From the NCBI RefSeq assembly GCF_027580225.2, contig NW_027395276.1, forward strand, positions 186,001 to 250,000: a DNA stretch of 64,000 nt, in the 5' to 3' direction. Each line of letters starts with the position of its first letter. The stretch's first letter is position 1. The DNA is from Misgurnus anguillicaudatus (Eukaryota; Chordata; Actinopteri; Cypriniformes; Cobitidae). A model generated the notes under the pieces. It was not told the DNA's origin and ran no database searches. It saw only the letters and a list, made by a program, of their open reading frames with translations. A program made the translations under genes and the position numbers. Positions 21,996-35,445 of the stretch are shown one piece after another.

Positions 21996-24767
21996 TATAT
22001 ACCCGATGGCACCTGTTCGCCCTACCGTCCCCCGCGAAGGGGGAACCCGCCGGGTCCGCGGCCGGGAGGGTGTGCCTCGGTCGGCCCGGGGGACCGGAGA
22101 TACTTCCGGTCGAAAATCCGAATTTCGTTACCGCGCCGCTCCGGCGCCTCGGGCCCGGGTCCTTCGACCTTCGGGTCGGTCGGTCCGCCGGAGGGGCTCT
22201 TTCGAACGAGCCCACCCGCGAGTATCTGGCCCTTTCCGCGGCGGAGATACGGGGGGCCGTCTCCGGATTTTCCCACGGCCGCTGCTCGGGCGCCTTAAGT
22301 CCGAGGACGTCGCCTTCGGGGTCGGTCGCTCTACCCGAGGGGACCTTTCAAACGAGCCCGCCCTCGACCCTCCGACCCTTTCCGCGGCCGAGATACGGCG
22401 GTTCGAAAAAAAAAAAACGCTCGTCCGGAGTTCGCGCGCCCGTAGCGTCCGCTGCGTTCGTCCGCCGGAGGCGCGGCCGGTCTCGTTCGAAAGGTCTCTC
22501 TCGGGGCTTTCCGGGGACGCCGACCCCGAGTCCGTGCGACCCCGTGAACCGGAGATACTTCCGGTCGAATATCCGAATTTCGTTAACGCGCCGCTCCGGC
22601 GCCTCGAGCCCGGGGCCTTCGACCTTCGGGTCGATTGTTCCGCCGGAGGGGCCCTTTCGAACGAGCCCACCCGCGAGTATCTGGCCCTTTCCTCGGCGGA
22701 GATACGGGGGGCCGTCTCCGGATTTTCCCACGGCCGCTGCTCGGGCGCCTTAAGTCCGAGGACGTCGCCTTCGGGGTCGGTCGCTCTACCCGAGGGGACC
22801 TTTCAAACGAGCCCGCCCTCGACCCTCCGACCCTTTCCGCGGCCGAGATACGGCGGTTCGAAAAAAAAAAAACGCTCGTCCGGAGTTCGCGCGCCCGTAG
22901 CGTCCGCTGCGTTCGTCCGCCGGAGGCGCGGCCGGTCTCGTTCGAAAGGTCTCTCTCGGGGCTTTCCGGGGACCCCGACCCCGAGTCCGTGCGACCCCGT
23001 GAACCGGAGATACTTCCGGTCGAATATCCGAATTTCGTTAACGCGCCGCTCCGGCGCCTCGGGCCCGGGGCCTTCGACCTTCGGGTCGATTGTTCCGCCG
23101 GAGGGGCCCTTTCGAACGAGCCCACCCGCGAGTATCTGGCCCTTTCCTCGGCGGAGATACGGGGGGCCGTCTCCGGATTTTCCCACGGCCGCTGCTCGGG
23201 CGCCTTAAGTCCGAGGACGTCGCCTTCGGGGTCGGTCGCTCTACCCGAGGGGACATTTCGAACGAGCCCGCCCTCGACCCTCCGACCCTTTCCGCGGCCG
23301 AGATACGGCGGATCGAAAAAAAAAAAAACGCTGGTCCGGAGTTCGCGCGCCCGTAGCGTCCGTTGCGTTCGTCCGCCGGAGGCGCGGCTGGTCTCGTTCG
23401 AAAGGTCTTTCCCGGGGCTTTTCGGCGACGCCGGCCCCGAGTCCGTGCGACCCCGGAGACCGGAGATACTTCCGGTCGAATTTCGGAAAACTTCGAACGG
23501 CCGTATCTCGGGCGCCTCGGGCCCGGGTCCTTCGACCTTCGGGTCGATTGTTCCGCCGGAGGGACCCTTTCGAACGAGCCCACCCGCGAGTATCTGGCCC
23601 CTTCCGCGGCGGAGATACGGGGGGCCGTGTCCGGATTTTCCCACTGCCGCTGCTCGGGCGCCTTAAGTCCGAGGACGTCGCCCTCGGGGTCGTTCGCTCT
23701 ACCCGAGGCGACCTTTCGAACGAGCCCGCCCTCGACCCTCCGACCCTTTCCGCGGCCGAGATACGGCGGTTCGAAAAAAAAAAAACGCTCGTCCGGAGTT
23801 CGCGCGCCCGTAGCGTCCGCTGCGTTCGTCCGCCGGAGGCGCGGCCGGTCTCGTTCGAAAGGTCTCTCTCGGGGCTTTCCGGGGACGCCGGCCTCGGGTC
23901 CATGCGACCCCGGGGGCCGGAGATACGGACTTCCACCGCTGCACCTTTAAACGGCCGTAGCTCGGGCGCCTTAAGACCGAGACCTTAGCCCTTTGGGTCC
24001 CTTATCCTCCAGGAGGGGCCCTTTCCAACGACCCCACCCCCGTCTCCGTACCCCCTCCCCCGGCCGAGATACGACCCCGGGAACATCGCCCCGTCTACCC
24101 GACCACCGTGCACCCGAGGCCGGCCTCGGACCCCGCGACGGACACCCTGGAGCTCGTACCCGTCGCACCGTTCGGTCCCTGCCACCCCACTCTTAAGCAC
24201 TCCCCCACCGGACTAAGCCCCATCCTCCCGGCCCTTCTGGAGAACCAAACAGTTGGTCAACCCCAAAATTTCTCCAACCGTTGGTCAACCCGAAAGATTT
24301 TCCAGCAGTTGGTCAACCCCAATCGACTTAGGTTTTGGAGCGTTCGCGTTTCCAGCAGTTGGTCAACCTCAATCGACTTAGGTTTTGGAGCGTTCGAGTT
24401 TCCAGCAGTTGGTCAACCTCAATCGACTTAGGTTTTGGAGCGTTCGCGTTTCCAGCAGTTGGTCAACCTCAATCGACTTAGGTTTTGGAGCGTTCGAGTT
24501 TCCAGCAGTTGGTCAACCTCAATCGACTTAGGTTTTGGAGTGTTCTCGTTTCCAGCAGTTGGTCAACCTCAATCGACTTAGGTTTTGGAGCGTTCGCGTT
24601 TCCAGCAGTTGGTCAACCTCAATCGACTTAGGCTCTGGAGCTTTCGCCTCTCCAGCAGTTGGTCAACCCCAACGACTTAGGTTCTGGGGCGTTCGCTTCT
24701 CCTGCCATCGACTTAGGTTCTGGAGTTTTCGCCTCTCCGACAGTTGGTCAACCCCGATCGACTTAGC
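21996..24767. repeat. Unit U10 (2772 bp, four modules)
   Basis: This is the counterpart of U1. It has four modules (A-tracts at 22406-22417, 22861-22872, 23316-23328, 23774-23785), the same private variants and the same short array. Its length differs from U1 mainly by A-tract length. It has a private TGCCACCCC near 24181. Confidence 0.95.
24250..24767. repeat. 50-bp subrepeat array of U10 (518 bp, 11 dyad motifs)
   Basis: Same as the U1 array: it lacks the 184-bp sub-block and has one extra canonical subrepeat. Confidence 0.95.
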
Positions 24768-26709
24768 TATATACCCGATGGCACCTGTTCGCCCTACCGT
24801 CCCCCGCGAAGGGGGAACCCGCCGGGTCCGCGGCCGGGAGGGTGCGCCTCGGTCGGCCCGGGGGACCGGAGATACTTCCGGTCGAAAATCCGAAATTCGT
24901 TACCGCGCCGCTCCGGCGCCTCGGGCCCGGGTCCTTCGACCTTCGGGTCGGTCGGTCCGCCGGAGGGGCCCTTTCGAACGAGCCCACCCGCGAGTATCTG
25001 GCCCTTTCCGCGGCGGAGATACGGGGGGCCGTCTCCGGATTTTCCCACGGCCGCTGCTCGGGCGCCTTAAGTCCGAGGACGTCGCCTTCGAGGTCGGTCG
25101 CTCTACCCGAGGGGACCTTTCAAACGAGCCCGCCCTCGACCCTCCGACCCTTTCCGCGGCCGAGATACGGCGGTTCGAAAAAAAAAAAACGCTCGTCCGG
25201 AGTTCGCGCGCCCGTAGCGTCCGCTGCGTTCGTCCGCCGGAGGCGCGGCCGGTCTCGTTCGAAAGGTCTCTCTCGGGGCTTTCCGGGGACGCCGACCCCG
25301 AGTCCGTGCGACCCCGTGGACCGGAGATACTTCCGGTCGAATATCCGAATTTCGTTAACGCGCCGCTCCGGCGCCTCGGGCCCGGGGCCTTCGACCTTCG
25401 GGTCGATTGTTCCGCCGGAGGGACCCTTTCGAACGAGCCCACCCGCGAGTATCTGGCCCCTTCCGCGGCGGAGATACGGGGGGCCGTCTCCGGATTTTCC
25501 CACTGCCGCTGCTCGGGCGCCTTAAGTCCGAGGACGTCGCCCTCGGGGTCGTTCGCTCTACCCGAGGCGACCTTTCGAACGAGCCCGCCCTCGACCCTCC
25601 GACCCTTTCCGCGGCCGAGATACGGCGGTTCGAAAAAAAAAAACGCTCGTCCGGAGTTCGCGCGCCCGTAGCGTCCGCTGCGTTCGTCCGCCGGAGCCGC
25701 GGCCGGTCTCGTTCGAAAGGTCTCTCTCGGGGCTTTCCGGGGACGCCGGCCTCGGGTCCATGCGACCCCGGGGGCCGGAGATACGGACTTCCACCGCTGC
25801 ACCTTTAAACGGCCGTAGCTCGGGCGCCTTAAGACCGAGACCTTAGCCCTTTGGGTCCCTTATCCTCCAGGAGGGGCCCTTTCCAACGACCCCACCCCCG
25901 TCTCCGTACCCCCTCCCCCGGCCGAGATACGACCCCGGGAACATCGCCCCGTCTACCCGACCACCGTGCACCCGAGGCCGGCCTCGGACCCCGCGACGGA
26001 CACCCTGGAGCTCGTACCCGTCGCACCGTTCGGTCCCTGCCATCCCACTCTAAAGCACTCCCCCACCGGACTAAGCCCCATCCTCCCGGCCCTTCTGGAG
26101 AACCAAACAGTTGGTCAACCCCAAAATTTCTCCAACCGTTGGTCAACCCGAAAGATTTTCCAGCAGTTGGTCAACCCCAATCGACTTAGGTTTTGGAGCG
26201 TTCGCGTTTCCAGCAGTTGGTCAACCTCAATCGACTTAGGTTTTGGAGCGTTCGAGTTTCCAGCAGTTGGTCAACCTCAATCGACTTAGGTTTTGGAGTG
26301 TTCGCGTTTCCAGCAGTTGGTCAACCTCAATCGACTTAGGTTTTGGAGCGTTCGCGTTTCCAGCAGTTGGTCAACCTCAATCGACTTAGGCTCTGGAGCT
26401 TTCGCCTCTCCAGCAGTTGGTCAACCCCAACGACTTAGGCTCTTGAGCTTTCACTTCTCCAGCAGTTGGTCAACCCCATCGACTTAGGTTCTGGGGCGTT
26501 CGCTTCTCCTGCCATAGACTTAGGTTCTAGAGCTTTCGCCTCTCCGACAGTTGGTCAACCCCAATCGACTTAGGCTCTGGAGCTTTCACTTCTCCAGCAG
26601 TTGGTCAACCCCATCGACTTAGGTTCTGGGGCGTTCGCTTCTCCTGCCATCGACTTAGGTTCTGGAGCTTTCGCCTCTCCGACAGTTGGTCAACCCCGAT
26701 CGACTTAGC
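24768..26709. repeat. Unit U11 (1942 bp, two modules, second/third-type hybrid)
   Basis: Two A-tracts are present (25178-25189, 25633-25643). The second module begins as second type (CGAATATCCG, GTTAACG) and switches to third type by about 25420 (GGAGGGACCC, CCCCTTCCGCGG). This is consistent with exchange between adjacent modules that removed one 454-bp period. Confidence 0.94.
26108..26709. repeat. 50-bp subrepeat array of U11 (602 bp, 12 dyad motifs)
   Basis: 602-bp class, like U2. The preceding CACTCTAAAGCAC (elsewhere CTTAAG) loses an AflII site. Confidence 0.95.
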
Positions 26710-28795
26710 TATATACCCGATGGCACCTGTTCGCCCTACCGTCCCCCACGAAGGGGGAACCCGCCGGGTCCGCGGCCGGGAGGGTGCGCCTCGGTCGGCC
26801 CGGGGGACCGGAGATACTTCCGGTCAAAAATCCGAATTTCGTTACCGCGCCGCTCCGGCGGGGACGCCGACCCCGAGTCCGTGCGACCCCGTGGACCGGA
26901 GATACTTCCGGTCGAATATCCGAATTTCGTTAACGCGCCGCTCCGGCGCCTCGGGCCCGGGGCCTTCGACCTTCGGGTCGATTGTTCCGCCGGAGGGGCC
27001 CTTTCGAACGAGCCCACCCGCGAGTATCTGGCCCTTTCCTCGGCGGAGATACGGGGGGCCGTCTCCGGATTTTCCCACGGCCGCTGCTCGGGCGCCTTAA
27101 GTCCGAGGACGTCGCCTTCGGGGTCGGTCGCTCTACCCGAGGGGACCTTTCGAACGAGCCCGCTCTCGACCCTCCGACCCTTTCCGCGGCCGAGATACGG
27201 CGGATCGAAAAAAAAAAAAAACGCTGGTCCGGAGTTCGCGCGCCCGTAGCGTCCGTTGCGTTCGTCCGCCGGAGGCGCGGCCGGTCTCGTTCGAAAAGTC
27301 TTTCCCGGGGCTTTTCGGCGACGCCGGCCCCGAGTCCGTGCGACCCCGGAGACCGGAGATACTTCCGGTCGAATTTCGGAAAACTTCGAACGGCCGTATC
27401 TCGGGCGCCTCGGGCCCGGGTCCTTCGACCTTCGGGTCGATTGTTCCGCCGAAGGGACCCTTTCGAACGAGCCCACCCGCGAGTATCTGGCCCCTTCCGC
27501 GGCGGAGATACGGGGGGCCGTCTCCGGATTTTCCCACTGCCGCTGCTCGGGCGCCTTAAGTCCGAGGACGTCGCCCTCGGGGTCGTTCGCTCTACCCGAG
27601 GCGACCTTTCGAACGAGCCCGCCCTCGACCCTCCGACCCTTTCCGCGGCCGAGATACGGCGGTTCGAAAAAAAAAAAAACGCTCGTCCGGAGTTCGCGCG
27701 CCCGTAGCGTCCGCTGCGTTCGTCCGCCGGAGGCGCGGCCGGTCTCGTTCGAAAGGTCTCTCTCGGGGCTTTCCGGGGACGCCGGCCTCGGGTCCATGCG
27801 ACCCCGGGGGCCGGAGATACGGACTTCCACCGCTGCACCTTTAAACGGCCGTAGCTCGGGCGCCTTAAGACCGAGACCTTAGCCCTTTGGGTCCCTTATC
27901 CTCCAGGAGGGGCCCTTTCCAACGACCCCACCCCCGTCTCCGTACCCCCTCCCCCGGCCGAGATACGACCCCGGGAACATCGCCCCGTCTACCCGACCAC
28001 CGTGCACCCGAGGCCGGCCTCGGACCCCGCGACGGACACCCTGGAGCTTGTACCCGTCGCACCGTTCGGTCCCTGCCATCCCACTCTTAAGCACTCCCCC
28101 ACCGGACTAAGCCCCATCCTCCCGGCCCTTCTGGAGAACCAAACAGTTGGTCAACCCCAAAATTTCTCCAACTGTTGGTCAACCCGAAAGATTTTCCAGC
28201 AGTTGGTCAACCCCAATCGACTTAGGTTTTGGAGCGTTCGCGTTTCCAGCAGTTGGTCAACCTCAATCGACTTAGGTTTTGGAGCGTTCGCGTTTCCAGC
28301 AGTTGGTCAACCTCAATCGACTTAGGTTTTGGAGCGTTCGAGTTTCCAGCAGTTGGTCAACCTCAATCGACTTATGTTTTGGAGTGTTCACGTTTCCAGC
28401 AGTTGGTCAACCTCAATCGACTTAGGTTTTGGAGCGTTCGCGTTTCCAGCAGTTGGTCAACCTCAATCGACTTAGGCTCTGGAGCTTTCGCCTCTCCAGC
28501 AGTTGGTCAACCCCAACGACTTAGGCTCTTGAGCTTTCACTTCTCCAGCAGTTGGTCAACCCCATCGACTTAGGTTCTGGGGCGTTCGCTTCTCCTGCCA
28601 TAGACTTAGGTTCTAGAGCTTTCGCCTCTCCGACAGTTGGTCAACCCCAATCGACTTAGGCTCTGGAGCTTTCACTTCTCCAGCAGTTGGTCAACCCCAT
28701 CGACTTAGGTTCTGGGGCGTTCGCTTCTCCTGCCATCGACTTAGGTTCTGGAGCTTTCGCCTCTCCGACAGTTGGTCAACCTCGATCGACTTAGC
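26710..28795. repeat. Unit U12 (2086 bp)
   Basis: Counterpart of U4, with the same 366-bp deletion junction (about 26856-26862) and A-tracts at 27208-27221 and 27667-27679. Confidence 0.95.
28144..28795. repeat. 50-bp subrepeat array of U12 (652 bp, 13 dyad motifs)
   Basis: Standard 652-bp layout with the CTTATG and GTTCACG markers of U4. Confidence 0.95.
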
Positions 28796-30545
28796 TATAT
28801 ACCCGATGGCACCTGTTCGCCCTACCGTCCCCCGCGAAGGGGGAACCCGCCGGGTCCGCGGCCGGGAGGGTGCGCCTCGGTCGGCCCGGGGGACCGGAGA
28901 TACTTCCGGTCGAAAATCCGAATTTCGTTACCGCGCCGCTCCGGCGCCTCGGGCCCGGGTCCTTCGACCTTCGGGTCGGTCGGTCCGCCGGAGGGGCCCT
29001 TTCGAACGAGCCCACCCGGGAGTATCTGGCCCTTTCCGCGGCGGAGATACGGGGGGCCGTCTCCGGATTTTCCCACGGCCGCTGCTCGGGCGCCTTAAGT
29101 CCGAGGACGTCGCCTTCGGGGTCGGTCGCTCTACCCGAGGGGACCTTTCAAACGAGCCCGCCCTCGACCCTCCGACCCTTTCCGCGGCCGAGATACGGCG
29201 GTTCGAAAAAAAAAAACGCTCGTCCGGAGTTCGCGCACCCGTAGCGTCCGCTGCGTTCGTCCGCCGGAGGCGCGGCCGGTCTCGTTCGAAAGGTCTCTCT
29301 CGGGGCTTTCCGGGGACGCCGACCCAGAGTCCGTGCGACCCCGTGGACCGGAGATACTTCCGGTCGAATATCCGAATTTTGTTAACGCGCCGCTCCGGCG
29401 CCTCGGGCCCGGGGCCTTCGACCTTCGGGTCGATTGTTCCGCCGGAGGGGCCCTTTCGAACGAGCCCACCCGCGAGTATCTGGCGCGGCCGGTCTCGTTC
29501 GAAAGGTCTCTCTCGGGGCTTTCCGGGGACGCCGGCCTCGGGTCCATGCGACCCCGGGGGCCGGAGATACGGACTTCCACCGCTGCACCTTTAAACGGCC
29601 GTAGCTCGGGCGCCCTAAGACCGAGACCTTAGCCCTTTGGGTCCCTTATCCTCCAGGAGGGGCCCTTTCCAACGACCCCACCCCCGTCTCCGTACCCCCT
29701 CCCCCGGCCGAGATACGACCCCGGGAACATCGCCCCGTCTACCCGACCACCGTGCACCCGAGGCCGGCCTCGGACCCCGCGACGGACACCCTGGAGCTCG
29801 TACCCGTCGCACCGTTCGGTCCCTGCCATCCCACTCTTAAGCACTCCCCCACCGGACTAAGCCCCATCCTCCCGGCCCTTCTGGAGAACCAAACAGTTGG
29901 TCAACCCCAAAATTTCTCCAACCGTTGGTCAACCTGAAAGATTTTCCAGCAGTTGGTCAACCCCAATCGACTTAGGTTTTGGAGCGTTCGCGTTTCCAGC
30001 AGTTGGTCAACCTCAATCGACTTAGGTTTTGGAGCGTTCGCGTTTCCAGCAGTTGGTCAACCTCAATCGACTTAGGTTTTGGAGCGTTCGAGTTTCCAGC
30101 AGTTGGTCAACCTCAATCGACTTAGGTTTTGGAGTGTTCGCGTTTCCAGCAGTTGGTCAACCTCAATCGACTTAGGTTTTGGAGCGTTCGCGTTTCCAGC
30201 AGTTGGTCAACCTCAATCGACTTAGGCTCTGGAGCTTTCGCCTCTCCAGCAGTTGGTCAACCCCAACGACTTAGGCTCTTGAGCTTTCACTTCTCCAGCA
30301 GTTGGTCAACCCCATCGACTTAGGTTCTGGGGCGTTCGCTTCTCCTGCCATAGACTTAGGTTCTAGAGCTTTCGCCTCTCCGACAGTTGGTCAACCCCAA
30401 TCGACTTAGGCTCTGGAGCTTTCACTTCTCCAGCAGTTGGTCAACCCCATCGACTTAGGTTCTGGGGCGTTCACTTCTCCTGCCATCGACTTAGGTTCTG
30501 GAGCTTTCGCCTCTCCGACAGTTGGTCAACCCCGATCGACTTAGC
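28796..30545. repeat. Unit U13 (1750 bp, single A-tract)
   Basis: Counterpart of U5, with the same fusion (about 29481-29490) and private changes. The single A-tract is at 29206-29216, one A shorter than in U5, which accounts for the 1-bp length difference. Confidence 0.95.
29894..30545. repeat. 50-bp subrepeat array of U13 (652 bp, 13 dyad motifs)
   Basis: Same markers as the U5 array. Confidence 0.95.
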
Positions 30546-32996
30546 TATATACCCGATGGCACCTGTTCGCCCTACCGTCCCCCGCGAAGGGGGAACCCGC
30601 CGGGTCCGCGGCCGGGAGGGTGCGCCTCGGTCGGCCCGGGGGACCGGAGATACTTCCGGTCGAATATCCGAATTTCGTTAACGCGCCGCTCCGGCGCCTC
30701 GGGCCCGGGGCCTTCGACCTTCGGGTCGGTCGGTCCGCCGGAGGGGCCCTTTCGAACGAGCCCACCCGCGAGTATCTGGCCCTTTCCGCGGCGGAGATAC
30801 GGGGGGCCGTCTCCGGATTTTCCCACGGCCGCTGCTCGGGCGCCTTAAGTCCGAGGACGTCGCCTTCGGGGTCGGTCGCTCTACCCGAGGGGTCCTTTCA
30901 AACGAGCCCGCCCTCGACCCTCCGACCCTTTCCGCGGCCGAGATACGGCGGTTCGAAAAAAAAAAAACGCTCGTCCGGAGTTCGCGCGCCCGTAGCGTCC
31001 GCTGCGTTCGTCCGCCGGAGGCGGGGCCGGTCTCGTTCGAAAGGTCTCTCTCGGGGCTTTCCGGGGACGCCGACCCCGAGTCCGTGCGACCCCGTGGACC
31101 GGAGATACTTCCGGTCGAATATCCGAATTTCGTTAACGCGCCGCTCCGGCGCCTCGGGCCCGGGGCCTTCGAACTTCGGGTCGATTGTTCCGCCGGAGGG
31201 GCCCTTTCGAACGAGCCCACCCGCGAGTATCTGGCCCTTTCCTCGGCGGAGATACGGGGGGCCGTCTCCGGATTTTCCCACGGCCGCTGCTCGGGCGCCT
31301 TAAGTCCGAGGACGTCGCCTTCGGTGTCGGTCGCTCTACCCGAGGGCACCTTTCGAACGAGCCCGCCCTCGACCCTCCGACCCTTTCCGCGGCCGAGATA
31401 CGGCGGATCGAAAAAAAAAAAACGCTGGTCCGGAGTTCGCGCGCCCGTAGCGTCCGTTGCGTTCGTCCGCCGGAGGCGCGGCCGGTCTCGTTCGAAAGGT
31501 CTTTCCCGGGGCTTTTCGGCGACGCCGGCCCCGAGTCCGTGCGACCCCGGAGACCGGAGATACTTCCGGTCGAATTTCGGAAAACTTCGAATGGCCGTAT
31601 CTCGGGCGCCTCGGGCCCGGGTCCTTCGACCTTCGGGTCGATTGTTCCGCCGGAGGGACCCTTTCGAACGAGCCCACCCGCGAGTATCTGGCCCCTTCCG
31701 CGGCGGAGATACGGGGGGCCGTCTCCGGATTTTCCCACTGCCGCTGCTCGGGCGCCTTAAGTCCGAGGACGTCGCCCTCGGGGTCGTTCGCTCTACCCGA
31801 GGCGACCTTTCGAACGAGCCCGCCCTCGACCCTCCGACCCTTTCCGCGGCCGAGATACGGCGGTTCGAAAAAAAAAAAAACGCTCGTCCGGAGTTCGCGC
31901 GCCCGTAGCGTCCGCTTCGTTCGTTCGCCGGAGGCGCGGCCGGTCTCGTTCGAAAGGTCTCTCTCGGGGCTTTCCGGGGACGCCGGCCTCGGGTCCATGC
32001 GACCCCGGGGGCCGGAGATACGGACTTCCACCGCTGCACCTTTAAACGGCCGTAGCTCGGGCGCCTTAAGACCGAGACCTTAGCCCTTTGGGTCCCTTAT
32101 CCTCCAGGAGGGGCCCTTTCCAACGACCCCACCCCCGTCTCCGTACCCCCTCCCCCGGCCGAGATACGACCCCGGGAACATCGCCCCGTCTACCCGACCA
32201 CCGTGCACCCGAGGCCGGCCTCGGACCCCGCGACGGACACCCTGGAGCTCGTACCCGTCGCACCGTTCGGTCCCTGCCATCCCACTCTTAAGCACTCCCC
32301 CACTGGACTAAGCCCCATCCTCCCGGCCCTTCTGGAGAACCAAACAGTTGGTCAACCCCAAAATTTCTCCAACCGTTGGTCAACCCGAAAGATTTTCCAG
32401 CAGTTGGTCAACCCCAATCGACTTAGGTTTTGGAGCGTTCGCGTTTCCAGCAGTTGGTCAACCTCAATCGACTTAGGTTTTGGAGCGTTCGCGTTTCCAG
32501 CAGTTGGTCAACCTCAATCGACTTAGGTTTTGGAGCGTTCGAGTTTCCAGCAGTTGGTCAACCTCAATTGACTTAGGTTTTGGAGTGTTCGCGTTTCCAG
32601 CAGTTGGTCAACCTCAATCGACTTAGGTTTTGGAGCGTTCGCGTTTCCAGCAGTTGGTCAACCTCAATCGACTTAGGCTCTGGAGCTTTCGCCTCTCCAG
32701 CAGTTGGTCAACCCCAACGACTTAGGCTCTTGAGCTTTCACTTCTCCAGCAGTTGGTCAACCCCATCGACTTAGGTTCTGGGGCGTTCGCTTCTCCTGCC
32801 ATAGACTTAGGTTCTAGAGCTTTCGCCTCTCCGACAGTTGGTCAACCCCAATCGACTTAGGCTCTGGAGCTTTCACTTCTCCAGCAGTTGGTCAACCCCA
32901 TCGACTTAGGTTCTGGGGCGTTCGCTTCTCCTGCCATCGACTTAGGTTCTGGAGCTTTCGCCTCTCCGACAGTTGGTCAACCTCGATCGACTTAGC
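30546..32996. repeat. Unit U14 (2451 bp, three modules; U6/U7 hybrid)
   Basis: The first about 180 bp are U6-like (CGAATATCCG, GTTAACG, GGGGCCTTCG). From about 30727 (GGGTCGGTCGGTCC) the unit is U7-like. A-tracts are at 30956-30967, 31411-31422 and 31868-31880. This is the expected product of an unequal exchange that deleted one unit from the second large block. Confidence 0.93.
32345..32996. repeat. 50-bp subrepeat array of U14 (652 bp, 13 dyad motifs)
   Basis: Standard 652-bp layout with the CAATTGACTT marker. Confidence 0.95.
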
Positions 32997-35445
32997 TATA
33001 TACCCGATGGCACCTGTTCGCCCTACCGTCCCCCGCGAAGGGGGAACCCGCCGGGTCCGCGGCCGGGAGGGTGCGCCTCGGTCGGCCCGGGGGACCGGAG
33101 ATACTTCCGGTCGAAAATCCGAATTTCGTTACCGCGCCGCTCCGGCGCCTCGGGCCCGGGTCCTTCGACCTTCGGGTCGGTCGGTCCGCCGGAGGGGCCC
33201 TTTCGAACGAGCCCACCCGCGAGTATCTGGCCCTTTCCGCGGCGGAGATACGGGGGGCCGTCTCCGGATTTTCCCACGGCCGCTGCTCGGGCGCCTTAAG
33301 TCCGAGGACGTCGCCTTCGGGGTCGGTCGCTCTACCCGAGGGGTCCTTTCAAACGAGCCCGCCCTCGACCCTCCGACCCTTTCCGCGGCCGAGATACGGC
33401 GGTTCGAAAAAAAAAAACGCTCGTCCGGAGTTCGCGCGCCCGTAGCGTCCGCTGCGTTCGTCCGCCGGAGGCGGGGCCGGTCTCGTTCGAAAGGTCTCTC
33501 TCGGGGCTTTCCGGGGACGCCGACCCCGAGTCCGTGCGACCCCGTGGACCGGAGATACTTCCGGTCGAATATCCGAATTTCGTTAACGCGCCGCTCCGGC
33601 GCCTCGGGCCCGGGGCCTTCGAACTTCGGGTCGATTGTTCCGCCGGAGGGGCCCTTTCGAACGAGCCCACCCGCGAGTATCTGGCCCTTTCCTCGGCGGA
33701 GATACGGGGGGCCGTCTCCGGATTTTCCCACGGCCGCTGCTCGGGCGCCTTAAGTCCGAGGACGTCGCCTTCGGTGTCGGTCGCTCTACCCGAGGGCACC
33801 TTTCGAACGAGCCCGCCCTCGACCCTCCGACCCTTTCCGCGGCCGAGATACGGCGGATCGAAAAAAAAAAACGCTGGTCCGGAGTTCGCGCGCCCGTAGC
33901 GTCCGTTGCGTTCGTCCGCCGGAGGCGCGGCCGGTCTCGTTCGAAAGGTCTTTCCCGGGGCTTTTCGGCGACGCCAGCCCCGAGTCCGTGCGACCCCGGA
34001 GACCGGAGATACTTCCGGTCGAATTTCGGAAAACTTCGAATGGCCGTATCTCGGGCGCCTCGGGCCCGGGTCCTTCGACCTTCGGGTCGATTGTTCCGCC
34101 GGAGGGACCCTTTCGAACGAGCCCACCCGCGAGTATCTGGCCCCTTCCGCGGCGGAGATACGGGGGGCCGTCTCCGGATTTTCCCACTGCCGCTGCTCGG
34201 GCGCCTTAAGTCCGAGGACGTCGCCCTCGGGGTCGTTCGCTCTACCCGAGGCGACCTTTCGAACGAGCCCGCCCTCGACCCTCCGACCCTTTCCGCGGCC
34301 GAGATACGGCGGTTCGAAAAAAAAAAAAACGCTCGTCCGGAGTTCGCGCGCCCGTAGCGTCCGCTTCGTTCGTTCGCCGGAGGCGCGGCCGGTCTCGTTC
34401 GAAAGGTCTCTCTCGGGGCTTTCCGGGGACGCCGGCCTCGGGTCCATGCGACCCCGGGGGCCGGAGATACGGACTTCCACCGCTGCACCTTTAAACGGCC
34501 GTAGCTCGGGCGCCTTAAGACCGAGACCTTAGCCCTTTGGGTCCCTTATCCTCCAGGAGGGGCCCTTTCCAACGACCCCACCCCCGTCTCCGTACCCCCT
34601 CCCCCGGCCGAGATACGACCCCGGGAACATCGCCCCGTCTACCCGACCACCGTGCACCCGAGGCCGGCCTCGGACCCCGCGACAGACACCCTGGAGCTCG
34701 TACCCGTCGCACCGTTCGGTCCCTGCCATCCCACTCTTAAGCACTCCCCCACTGGACTAAGCCCCATCCTCCCGGCCCTTCTGGAGAACCAAACAGTTGG
34801 TCAACCCCAAAATTTCTCCAACCGTTGGTCAACCCGAAAGATTTTCCAGCAGTTGGTCAACCCCAATCGACTTAGGTTTTGGAGCGTTCGCGTTTCCAGC
34901 AGTTGGTCAACCTCAATCGACTTAGGTTTTGGAGCGTTCGCGTTTCCAGCAGTTGGTCAACCTCAATCGACTTAGGTTTTGGAGCGTTCGAGTTTCCAGC
35001 AGTTGGTCAACCTCAATTGACTTAGGTTTTGGAGTGTTCGCGTTTCCAGCAGTTGGTCAACCTCAATCGACTTAGGTTTTGGAGCGTTCGCGTTTCCAGC
35101 AGTTGGTCAACCTCAATCGACTTAGGCTCTGGAGCTTTCGCCTCTCCAGCAGTTGGTCAACCCCAACGACTTAGGCTCTTGAGCTTTCACTTCTCCAGCA
35201 GTTGGTCAACCCCATCGACTTAGGTTCTGGGGCGTTCGCTTCTCCTGCCATAGACTTAGGTTCTAGAGCTTTCGCCTCTCCGACAGTTGGTCAACCCCAA
35301 TCGACTTAGGCTCTGGAGCTTTCACTTCTCCAGCAGTTGGTCAACCCCATCGACTTAGGTTCTGGGGCGTTCGCTTCTCCTGCCATCGACTTAGGTTCTG
35401 GAGCTTTCGCCTCTCCGACAGTTGGTCAACCTCGATCGACTTAGC
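32997..35445. repeat. Unit U15 (2449 bp, three modules)
   Basis: Counterpart of U8, with A-tracts at 33407-33417, 33861-33871 and 34317-34329 and the GACAGACACC marker. Confidence 0.95.
34794..35445. repeat. 50-bp subrepeat array of U15 (652 bp, 13 dyad motifs)
   Basis: Standard 652-bp layout with the CAATTGACTT marker. Confidence 0.95.
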
